Of a stretch of DNA of 5,378 bases, positions 1 through 5,323 are shown one piece after another. Numbering within the stretch: position 1 is the stretch's first letter; each line of letters starts with the position of its first letter. The stretch comes from WARW01 sp964582365 (lineage in GTDB: Bacteria > Patescibacteriota > Microgenomatia > UBA12405), in the NCBI GenBank assembly GCA_964582365.1, contig CAZOQV010000033.1, positions 1 through 5,378 on the forward strand, in the 5' to 3' direction. A model generated the notes under the pieces. It did no database searches. It was given only the letters and a program-made list of their open reading frames with translations, and was not told the DNA's origin. The translations under genes and the position numbers were made by a program.

Positions 1-389
1 TGAGGGACGGTGCCACTGGGGGTGACAGCGGAGACGTTAAATTGACCGGCACTTTCGGAAGTTAAATCGAAGACGGCTTTGCCGGTTTCGTCGGTAGTTG
101 ATTGAATTTCAAGAATAGTTATTTTGGAAGAGGTTTGAACAGTTATGTTTTGATTAGCAACACCAATGCCCCGACCGTCGAGAATAAAAATAGTTAAACG
201 CATTTTTTCTTTACCGTCGGCTTTGGCTTGAAGAGGAGAAGTGAAAACGTAAGAATTTTCTAAGACAACGGTTGACTGATTGCCAGTAGAAGCTTTTTTG
301 ACAAAAATAGTGGTTCTGGCGACTAAATAAAGAGAAGCGATTAGAGCCAAAGATAAAAAAGCGATGATAAATAAATATTTTTTATTCAC
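1..389 (-). CDS. Membrane-anchored invasin-type Ig-like surface protein, N-terminal part
   Basis: This gene is cut by the left edge, leaving 129 complete codons. It starts at a GTG; an in-frame TAA lies four codons upstream, and the nearby ATG at 405 is in another frame and stops after seven codons. Residues 5-24 form a hydrophobic segment after a short basic start (VNKKYLF), acting as an uncleaved anchor or signal. From about residue 42 onward the sequence reads like a Big_1/invasin-type immunoglobulin fold: a VVLENSYVF opening strand, AKADGKEKMRLTIFILDGRG, a central IGVANQNITVQ turn, then STTDETGKAVFDLTSESAGQFNVSA. Such domains are usually tandem and extracellular, so more copies may follow beyond the edge. 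It follows the 293-residue gene on the same strand after 175 nt and has its own candidate promoter. A role in envelope structure or adhesion is inferred; no enzymatic motif is visible. Confidence 0.8.
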   Translation of the reverse strand, partial: MNKKYLFIIAFLSLALIASLYLVARTTIFVKKASTGNQSTVVLENSYVFTSPLQAKADGKEKMRLTIFILDGRGIGVANQNITVQTSSKITILEIQSTTDETGKAVFDLTSESAGQFNVSAVTPSGTVP

Positions 390-424
390 TAAATAAGTTT
401 AGCATTTATTTTTTTTGTTTTTAA
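390..424 (-). promoter_or_regulatory. Candidate extended -10 promoter giving a leaderless GTG start
   Basis: On the minus strand TAAACT (401-396) is preceded directly by TGC (404-402), which matches an extended -10. Seventeen bases further upstream is TTAAAA (424-419), a 4-of-6 match to TTGACA. Six bases (TATTTA) separate the -10 from the GTG, so the usual +1 falls on the G of the start codon. No Shine-Dalgarno motif is present. The region is very AT-rich, so chance matches are easy; the TGC extension and the same spacing at pgi are the main support. Confidence 0.45.
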
Positions 425-449
425 TTTTTCGTTACGTATTTTTTCTTTG

Positions 450-476
450 CGTCAATACTGACGTGTTGAAAACACG
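450..476. promoter_or_regulatory. Twin overlapping palindromes upstream of the Ig-like gene
   Basis: Two perfect inverted repeats are packed into 27 bp: CGTCA-ATAC-TGACG (450-463) and CGTGTT-GAA-AACACG (462-476), sharing the CG at 462-463. They lie about 60-90 bp upstream of the GTG at 389. Neither is followed by a T run on either strand, so they do not look like an intrinsic terminator. They could be adjacent operator or activator sites, or mutually exclusive RNA hairpins in read-through transcript from the gene upstream. The regulator is unknown. Confidence 0.4.
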
Positions 477-509
477 AAAAAATAGCAACTTCAAAATTTT
501 TGGAATTTG

Positions 510-558
510 CTCCCTTTGTTAAGGGGAGCTGTCCCGTAGCAGTGGGACTGAGAGGATT
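510..558 (-). repeat. Two-hairpin 3'-end repeat element, copy 1
   Basis: Read on the minus strand, six bases after the stop of the 293-residue gene, the element begins AATCCTCTC (558-550), continues with a hairpin GTCCC-ACTGCTAC-GGGAC (548-531), and ends with CTCCCCTTAACAAAGGGAG (528-510), itself an inverted repeat. Copy 2 at 5324-5368 has the same first 9 and last 19 bases, but its middle hairpin has an unrelated sequence. No clear U-tract follows, so this is not a textbook intrinsic terminator, although its position suggests 3'-end formation or transcript protection. It resembles small dispersed intergenic hairpin repeats (REP or MITE-like); copy number in the genome cannot be seen here. 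Confidence 0.75.
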
Positions 559-564
559 AAAAAT

Positions 565-1446
565 TTAATTAGGTATTCGCGAAATTCGAGAGAGGCAGTC
601 GGGGTAGATGACAGGAGATTGTTGAGTTCTGATGGCTGGGAAGGAAGATCGAAGAGCAGGTAAATAGCGTTTAGGTTGTAGATGATAGATCGTAGGTGAA
701 CTAAGAAATAAGAAAAAGAAAAATAAAATAAGAGTAAAAATAAAAATGGGAAGAAGAATGGCTAAATAGAAATGTTGTTTTAAGAAAAGCCAAAAAAGAG
801 AAGGCATGGAATAAAGAAGAGTATTGGATTTGGGTGAAAAATTGTCGTTATATTTAACAGAAGTGTAGAGACGATAATCGCTGGAATAAGCGGTGGGAAG
901 ATTGATGTTGTAATTGCCGTTTTCGTCGGTAGTGGTTTCGACTTGTGGCAAAGAATAAGCTTTGACAGTTTTTGGGAAAGATTGGCCTGAATCGTTGACT
1001 TTGTAAAAATAAACAGTGACGGTGGACTTAGGAATGCTTTGACCGGAGGAAATAACAGTGGAATTGGGATTAATGTTATCTGTTCCGAGAGAAATAGTTG
1101 GAGGAAGAATAATAGGGCCAATATCAGTGTGATAATTGGTGGCAGGGGGAGGGGGAACACACACTAAAGACGAAGAAAGATTAGAATTGTCTTTTGACTG
1201 GAGACAAAGTTCAGGTGGATTTTTAGGTAAAACTAATTTATTAAATTCAAAATAGCCAGTGTCATCACTAAAACTGGGAGCATAAATATTAATGCCAGTT
1301 AATTCAACTTTGGAATTGGGAGAAGTGTAGCCAAAAATAGTGACTTGATTTTCACCAATAGAAGCGGAGATGACAACATCAGCATTGTCTGTTAAAGCAT
1401 AAATTGGCTTGGGCAGAAGTAATAATAAGAGAAAAAGAATAACCAT
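565..1446 (-). CDS. Membrane-anchored Ig-like / carboxypeptidase-regulatory-like surface protein
   Basis: A 293-residue protein with a signal peptide at residues 1-17 (likely cut after PIYA), an extracellular part, a strong membrane segment at about 225-249, and a basic tail of about 43 residues that should lie in the cytoplasm. Two similar beta-sandwich modules are visible. One, around 33-70, has GYTSPNSKVELTG followed by DDTGYFEFN; the other, around 128-185, has GQSIPKSTVTVYFYK followed by TTDENGNYNINLP. The pattern of a small-residue and proline turn, a strand, then a D-x-x-G-x-Y/F turn is typical of carboxypeptidase-regulatory-like and bacterial Ig-like folds. A proline-rich linker (PPPPATNYH) separates them. 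ATG 1446 is the first start after an in-frame TAG upstream; there is no Shine-Dalgarno motif. The gene lies 74 nt after the DUF916-like gene and is probably its operon partner. The tail is odd: it contains a 7-bp tandem array and ends in SRISRIPN. The specific function is unknown. Confidence 0.8.
   Translation of the reverse strand: MVILFLLLLLLPKPIYALTDNADVVISASIGENQVTIFGYTSPNSKVELTGINIYAPSFSDDTGYFEFNKLVLPKNPPELCLQSKDNSNLSSSLVCVPPPPATNYHTDIGPIILPPTISLGTDNINPNSTVISSGQSIPKSTVTVYFYKVNDSGQSFPKTVKAYSLPQVETTTDENGNYNINLPTAYSSDYRLYTSVKYNDNFSPKSNTLLYSMPSLFWLFLKQHFYLAILLPIFIFTLILFFFFLFLSSPTIYHLQPKRYLPALRSSFPAIRTQQSPVIYPDCLSRISRIPN
672..699. repeat. Degenerate 7-bp tandem array inside a coding region
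   Basis: Four consecutive heptads read TAGGTTG, TAGATGA, TAGATCG and TAGGTGA on the plus strand. They encode part of the cytoplasmic tail of the 293-residue protein, just after its membrane segment. Because 7 is not a multiple of 3, gain or loss of one unit would shift the frame, but the units are imperfect, so frequent slippage is unlikely. Confidence 0.5.
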
Positions 1447-1454
1447 GAGTTTAA

Positions 1455-1507
1455 TTTCTAATATCTAATTTCTAATTAAATGAAAATTGGGATTTAGAAA
1501 TTGGAAA
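1455..1507. repeat. AT-rich palindromic element built of 7-bp units
   Basis: Three direct heptads (TTTCTAA, TATCTAA, TTTCTAA; 1455-1475) are followed after 18 bp by two heptads in the opposite orientation (TTAGAAA and TTGGAAA; 1494-1507), making an inverted repeat. The element fills most of the 74-nt gap between the 333- and 293-residue genes and ends close to the start of the latter. It may be a dispersed repeat that entered the operon, or an RNA hairpin tuning expression of the downstream gene. The stem is nearly all A-T pairs and so weak, and no T run makes it a convincing terminator. Confidence 0.55.
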
Positions 1508-1520
1508 TTTGGATTTATCT

Positions 1521-2522
1521 TTATTGGTCTTTATATTTTTTCTTTAAAGTTTCCAATTCTTTTTCAAGTTCGTCGACTTTTTCTTCAGTTTCTTTGTTAC
1601 CACCAGATTTCTTTTTGATGATGACGATGATGGTAATAAGAACAGCGACAGCGGTACCGACCAAGATAAGGAATCTCCAAGGAATGACCACGAAGAAAAG
1701 GGTAGCAGTGGCAATCCCACCAGCAGTACCATAAGCGGCATTTAATTCAGCTTTGTAGCGACCAAAAAGCCATTTTTTGTTGAATTGATTTTCAAAATCT
1801 CTGGATTTTCCAGGAAAAATATTATTACCTTCTTTATTAAATTGAACATATGATTTCATGCCAATCATATTAGTAATGGTAATACTACCAGCTGGCCTAA
1901 TGTGAATGTCAGAAAGATTTTGGATAGTAGAGGAAAAATCGATTGGTCCAAATTCTTCAAATTTAGGAGCACTAAACTTTTGAATAATAGCATTTTGATT
2001 AATATCACCAGGAACAGTGATGTAGATAAGAGTGCCAACTTTAGTTTGAACAGAAGATCCAGTGGAATCTGAAATAGAAACTTCATCATCAGGACTAGAA
2101 ACCACCATGGCATAATGCCCACCAGGAAGAGCATTGGCTGGAGGAGTAATGATAAGACTTAAAGCTTTGGTTTCATTACCTTTTAATTTAATTGAAGAAG
2201 GAGAAACGGTAATCCAACTGCTAGCGGCCCAACGGTTGTCTTCTTTGGTGGCAGTGACAATAGTGGGAGTACCTTTGTCATCGTTAACAACAAAATCTTC
2301 GATAGAGATAGAAATGGTTTTTTCTTGTTTAGATTCGTTTCTCACTTTGATGACTTGAGTACTGGTACCATCAGCATCAACAGTGATTTCCAAACGAGGT
2401 GGAATGGCAGATAAACCTTCAGAACTTTGAGCTCGGACAGAATTGGTTAGAAGAGAATAACTGGTGGCTAGCAATAAAAGTAGTGCACTGGTTTGGAGGG
2501 TTTTTTGGGTGGCAGGTTTCAT
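1521..2522 (-). CDS. DUF916-like (WxL-interacting type) membrane-anchored surface protein
   Basis: A 333-residue protein with a signal peptide (hydrophobic core about 11-26, likely cleavage after SVRA at 31). Residues about 37-141 resemble DUF916, the N-terminal domain of WxL-interacting proteins: an IPPRLEITVDADGTST opening, KVRNESKQEKTISISIEDF, NDDKGTP, a W-containing turn (SSWITVSPSSIKL), then ITPPANALPGGHYAMVV, whose PxxAxPGGHY signature is the strongest evidence. A second beta domain at about 177-280 (PIDFSSTIQNLSDIHIRPAGSI onward, then FGRYKAELNAAYG) corresponds in place to the DUF3324-like domain. A single membrane segment at 283-303 follows, then KKK and a charged, heptad-like helix at 309-330 (EEKVDELEKELETLKKKY), predicted to be a cytoplasmic coiled coil. 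In characterised Gram-positive relatives these proteins bind peptidoglycan and WxL partners; that job is inferred here. It starts 19 A-rich bases after the 461-residue gene, without a Shine-Dalgarno motif, so the two are very likely co-transcribed. Confidence 0.82.
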   Translation of the reverse strand: MKPATQKTLQTSALLLLLATSYSLLTNSVRAQSSEGLSAIPPRLEITVDADGTSTQVIKVRNESKQEKTISISIEDFVVNDDKGTPTIVTATKEDNRWAASSWITVSPSSIKLKGNETKALSLIITPPANALPGGHYAMVVSSPDDEVSISDSTGSSVQTKVGTLIYITVPGDINQNAIIQKFSAPKFEEFGPIDFSSTIQNLSDIHIRPAGSITITNMIGMKSYVQFNKEGNNIFPGKSRDFENQFNKKWLFGRYKAELNAAYGTAGGIATATLFFVVIPWRFLILVGTAVAVLITIIVIIKKKSGGNKETEEKVDELEKELETLKKKYKDQ

Positions 2523-2541
2523 TTTTTTTATTTTTTAATTT

Positions 2542-3927
2542 TTAGAAAGTTGCAGTAGCAATATAACTTACAGAATTTTCGTAAGTGCCTGCTTGTTGGG
2601 TGGTGCTGGCAGTAGCTCGATAGCAAACATAAATAGAATCAGTGGCTGATGGAGTAGTTGTTCGACTAAGAATTGGTTGGGCATTAGCATAACCAATTCC
2701 GAAAGCTTTATAATGACCAGCGGTAGTAATTCCTAAAGTGGCACCAGGAGCACTAATTGTTTCAAGAGCATAGCCAAAACCGGAAGTAGTGAAGGTAGTC
2801 CAGGCTGCAGCAACAGTAGTAGAACCATTATTAGGAATGGTGGTAGCAGTGCCAAGCATAGTCATGGGTTTATTTTCAAAAGCTTGAATAACGTAGCCAT
2901 TTTGACTATTTGTAATACAACTTAATTGTTGAGCAAGATTGTTGGCCGAATTTAAAACTAATGGTCCAAAAGAAACAGCGGTGGCGGTGGTATCTGGAGC
3001 TCCATTACCAAGAGCGGTTCCACATCTAACAACACCAATATTAGTGGTTCCAACATTACTGATGGTAAAAGTAAGAGTAGGTTCGACGACAGCGGTGACA
3101 CGGACACTTTCAACAGTAGCTAATTTTCCAAAAGTAGTATCGACGATACTAGCTCCAACCATTTGACGAATGGCATAAGTGTAAGTATCGGCTTGACCGA
3201 TAGTATGAGAAGTGTAAGGAGAAGGATTAATCATTTGACTGGTTCCGTTACCGACAATCATGGCAATTGATGTTCCGACGGTACTAATATTACCACCGGC
3301 ACATTCAATAATATGATAAGTTCCAGTATAACCAACACCAACTCCAGATGTAATGACGGTAGTAGCCCCAACAGAAGGAGTATGGCTTAAAGGACAAGTG
3401 ACAGCTCCAGCAGTTAATGTGCCTAAATCAAAACCAGTTTGATCAGGAATACCATCGGAAGGATTTTCCCCTGAACGACTAGTGGCTTTGAGTAAGAATT
3501 GCCATTTTTCACCACCAGTAGATGATTGAGGAGTAAAAGTAACTCTGTGAATAGCGGAGCGAGTGGCGATAATGTAAGAATTGGCGATAGTAGCACCGAT
3601 GTTAGTGTTAATTTCAATGCTGTTGCCATTAGCGATATCTTTAACGGTGTAAATAAGACTGGTAGTCGAGGAATTGGCTATGGCTAAAGTATCTCCAGTA
3701 GCCAAATTGGCGGTACTGTTTGAAGGATTACCTGAGGAAGCAACATTAATAATAGAACCGTTACCTCCGAGAAGACGGGCAAAATAAGACAATTGAGCAC
3801 TAGACATTTGATCTCTTAAATTAGTGACAGGAGCTGATCGAATTTGATTTTTGTTAGCGAAGAAAGTTAGATAAATAGGCAAAACGATAATAACAAGGGT
3901 TAAGATTCGGAAAACAATTTTTTTCAT
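2542..3927 (-). CDS. Secreted or anchored beta-rich surface protein with WxL-like C-terminal domain
   Basis: A 461-residue protein with an N-terminal MKK and hydrophobic segment at about 5-23 (signal peptide or uncleaved anchor). It is then rich in T, S, G, A, N and V, as in extracellular beta proteins. A helix-like segment TNLRDQMSSAQLSYFARL (35-52) follows the anchor. Residues about 77-122 and 193-228 look like two related beta modules (GDTLAIAN onward, and GYTGTYHIIECAGG onward). The C-terminal part (about 283-461) runs from TLTFTISNVG through VSFGPL and SCITNSQNGYVIQAFENK to AGTYENSVSYIATATF. The TN-x-x-GY turn and the closing AGTY strand resemble WxL and related surface domains, but no W-x-L tripeptide is present. 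Five cysteines (178, 209, 302, 337, 435) could form disulfides. No LPXTG motif or C-terminal membrane segment is seen. First gene of the minus-strand cluster; the next gene, encoding the DUF916-like protein, fits a binding partner. I do not recognise a named family; the role is inferred. Confidence 0.78.
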   Translation of the reverse strand: MKKIVFRILTLVIIVLPIYLTFFANKNQIRSAPVTNLRDQMSSAQLSYFARLLGGNGSIINVASSGNPSNSTANLATGDTLAIANSSTTSLIYTVKDIANGNSIEINTNIGATIANSYIIATRSAIHRVTFTPQSSTGGEKWQFLLKATSRSGENPSDGIPDQTGFDLGTLTAGAVTCPLSHTPSVGATTVITSGVGVGYTGTYHIIECAGGNISTVGTSIAMIVGNGTSQMINPSPYTSHTIGQADTYTYAIRQMVGASIVDTTFGKLATVESVRVTAVVEPTLTFTISNVGTTNIGVVRCGTALGNGAPDTTATAVSFGPLVLNSANNLAQQLSCITNSQNGYVIQAFENKPMTMLGTATTIPNNGSTTVAAAWTTFTTSGFGYALETISAPGATLGITTAGHYKAFGIGYANAQPILSRTTTPSATDSIYVCYRATASTTQQAGTYENSVSYIATATF

Positions 3928-3965
3928 TTTTTTTTTAATATATTTTTACTAAGGTTATACTTATA

Positions 3966-3995
3966 AATATAGTCTTTTTTGCATTTAGTTGTCAA
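3966..3995 (-). promoter_or_regulatory. Sigma70-type promoter for the surface-protein operon
   Basis: On the minus strand a perfect -35 TTGACA (3995-3990) is followed after 18 bp by TATATT (3971-3966), a 5-of-6 match to TATAAT. The expected +1 near 3959 gives a leader of about 32 nt ending in nine A residues before the ATG at 3927, with no Shine-Dalgarno motif. A second TATATT at 3942-3937 lies nine bases before the ATG and could give an almost leaderless transcript, but it lacks a recognisable -35. Confidence 0.72.
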
Positions 3996-4018
3996 GGAGT
4001 TGTTTTCCTTGATAAAAT
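3989..4018 (+). promoter_or_regulatory. Sigma70-type promoter for pgi, probably leaderless
   Basis: TTGTCA (3989-3994, 5 of 6 to TTGACA) is followed after 18 bp by TAAAAT (4013-4018, 5 of 6 to TATAAT). Six bases (GGTTAT) separate the -10 from the ATG at 4025, which places the usual +1 on the A of the start codon. The TAA within the -10 box is an in-frame stop for pgi, so translation cannot begin further upstream. The -35 box overlaps that of the opposite promoter almost completely. Confidence 0.65.
3992..4012. promoter_or_regulatory. 21-bp palindrome in the pgi promoter spacer, candidate operator
   Basis: A perfect inverted repeat with 7-bp arms and a 7-bp centre: TCAAGGA-GTTGTTT-TCCTTGA. 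It fills nearly all the space between the -35 and -10 boxes of the pgi promoter and overlaps the -35 box of the divergent surface-operon promoter. A dimeric regulator here could control both directions at once. The hairpin has no T run after it on either strand, which argues against a terminator. The regulator is unknown. Confidence 0.5.
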
Positions 4019-4024
4019 GGTTAT

Positions 4025-5314
4025 ATGATAAAAATTTTAGATGATAGTAAAGTAGAGAATTTTATTAAAGCTGAAGAATTACTGAAATGGGAGGAAAGGG
4101 TAAAAGAAGTTAATAATAAAATTAACGAAAAGACAGGTGTCCCGCAGTTGCGGGATGATAATTTCTTGGGTTGGGTGGATTTGCCGGTTAACTACGATAA
4201 AGAAGAATTTGAGCGAATAAAATTGGCGGCAGAAAAAATTAGGGATGATTCAGATATTTTAATAGTGATTGGAATTGGTGGTTCTTACTTAGGGTCTAAG
4301 GCAGTAATAGAAGCTTTGGGTGCAAGTGGAAAAACAGAAATTTGTTTTGCGGGGAATGATTTAAGTTCTCGACATATTACGGCTTTACTTAAAAAAATTG
4401 AAGGGAAAGAAGTGTCTTTAAATGTAATTTCCAAATCAGGAACCACAACAGAACCAGCCTTAGCTTTTAGAATTTTAAGAGAATGGATGGAAAATAAATA
4501 TGGAGAGGAAGCTAGTAAAAGAATTTATGCCACAACAGATAAAGAAAGGGGAGTGTTAAAAAAATTAGCTAATGAAAAAGGTTATGAAACTTTTGTGGTG
4601 CCAGATGATGTTGGCGGTCGATTCTCAGTGTTGACGGCAGTAGGATTATTGCCAATAGCGGTGGCCGGAATAAACATTGATGATTTAATGAATGGAGCGG
4701 TGGCAGCCAGAGAAAATGGCAATAATGAAAATTTGGCCGAAAATGAGGCATATAAATATGCTGTTTATAGAAATATTTTATATAAACAGGGAAAATTAGT
4801 AGAAGTTTTGGCTAATTATGAACCAGGTTTACATTATATTGGCGAATGGTGGAAACAGTTGTTTGGAGAAAGTGAAGGAAAAGATAAAAAGGGAATTTTT
4901 CCAGCAGCAGTAGATTTTACGACTGATTTACATTCAATGGGGCAATTTATTCAAGATGGCAATCGAATTTTATTTGAGACAGTACTATTAATAGAAGAGG
5001 ACAGTGAAAAATTAGTAATTAAAGAAGAAGTGGGTGATGGGGATGGATTGAATTTTTTGGCAGGAAAAACAATGGAAGAAGTGAATAAAAAAGCCATGGA
5101 AGGAACAATTGCGGCTCACATTGAAGGGGGAGTACCAAATTTAATTATTAGATTGCCAAAATTAGATGCTTTCAACATCGGCTATTTACTTTATTTTTTT
5201 GAAAAAGCCTGTGGTATGAGTGGTTATTTATTAGAAGTAAATCCATTTAATCAGCCAGGGGTGGAAGTGTATAAGAAAAATATGTTTAAATTATTGGGGA
5301 AGCCAGGGGTTTAA
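4025..5314 (+). CDS. pgi: Glucose-6-phosphate isomerase
   Basis: Interconverts glucose 6-phosphate and fructose 6-phosphate in the cytoplasm, the second step of glycolysis and a branch to sugar-nucleotide and pentose-phosphate routes. At 429 residues it is near the compact Bacillus-type enzyme of about 450. The SIS-fold sugar-phosphate sites are intact: GIGGSYLGSK (83-92) and the phosphate-binding SKSGTTTEP (136-144). The first family signature DDVGGRFSVLTAVG (194-207) and the second, GYLLEVNPFNQPGVEVYK (400-417), are complete. By alignment with the family, the catalytic residues are Glu282 in GESEGK, His303 in DLHSMGQ, Lys417 in GVEVYKK and Arg199 in GGRFS. No signal peptide or membrane segment is present. 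ATG 4025 is the first start after an in-frame TAA at 4013; there is no correctly spaced Shine-Dalgarno motif, although AAGGAG occurs about 25 nt upstream. It is divergent from the surface operon and probably monocistronic within this window. The enzyme appears complete and functional. Confidence 0.97.
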   Translation: MIKILDDSKVENFIKAEELLKWEERVKEVNNKINEKTGVPQLRDDNFLGWVDLPVNYDKEEFERIKLAAEKIRDDSDILIVIGIGGSYLGSKAVIEALGASGKTEICFAGNDLSSRHITALLKKIEGKEVSLNVISKSGTTTEPALAFRILREWMENKYGEEASKRIYATTDKERGVLKKLANEKGYETFVVPDDVGGRFSVLTAVGLLPIAVAGINIDDLMNGAVAARENGNNENLAENEAYKYAVYRNILYKQGKLVEVLANYEPGLHYIGEWWKQLFGESEGKDKKGIFPAAVDFTTDLHSMGQFIQDGNRILFETVLLIEEDSEKLVIKEEVGDGDGLNFLAGKTMEEVNKKAMEGTIAAHIEGGVPNLIIRLPKLDAFNIGYLLYFFEKACGMSGYLLEVNPFNQPGVEVYKKNMFKLLGKPGV

Positions 5315-5323
5315 AATTATTTA

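Noticed and set aside
450..455. TTGACG on the minus strand as a -35 box for the partial Ig-like gene
   Set aside because: At 15-18 bp spacing there is no acceptable -10; the extended -10 at 404-396 is a better candidate.
510..558. Classical intrinsic terminator after the 293-residue gene
   Set aside because: The hairpin is followed by CAAATTCC rather than a U-tract on the gene strand, so it is described as a repeat with possible 3'-end function only.
780..1160. Minus-strand frame of 126 codons, rich in L, P, I and F
   Set aside because: An out-of-frame shadow of the 293-residue gene; its composition follows from the T/C-rich strand and it lacks a plausible start context.
1455..1507. CRISPR array
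   Set aside because: Units are only 7 bp, there are no spacers of constant length, and half the units are inverted.
1501..1734. Open plus-strand frame of 77 codons opposite the 3' part of the DUF916-like gene
   Set aside because: It is fully antisense to a well-supported gene, its protein is low-complexity and serine/phenylalanine-rich, and no domain or start signal supports it.
2134..2358. Open plus-strand frame of 74 codons
   Set aside because: Antisense to the DUF916-like domain itself, with no recognisable protein pattern; the minus-strand reading has clear family motifs.
4017..4028. Mini-ORF ATG GTT ATA TGA overlapping the pgi start
   Set aside because: It overlaps the -10 box, so its ATG would not be on the predicted transcript, and AAGGAG upstream is too far away to serve it well.
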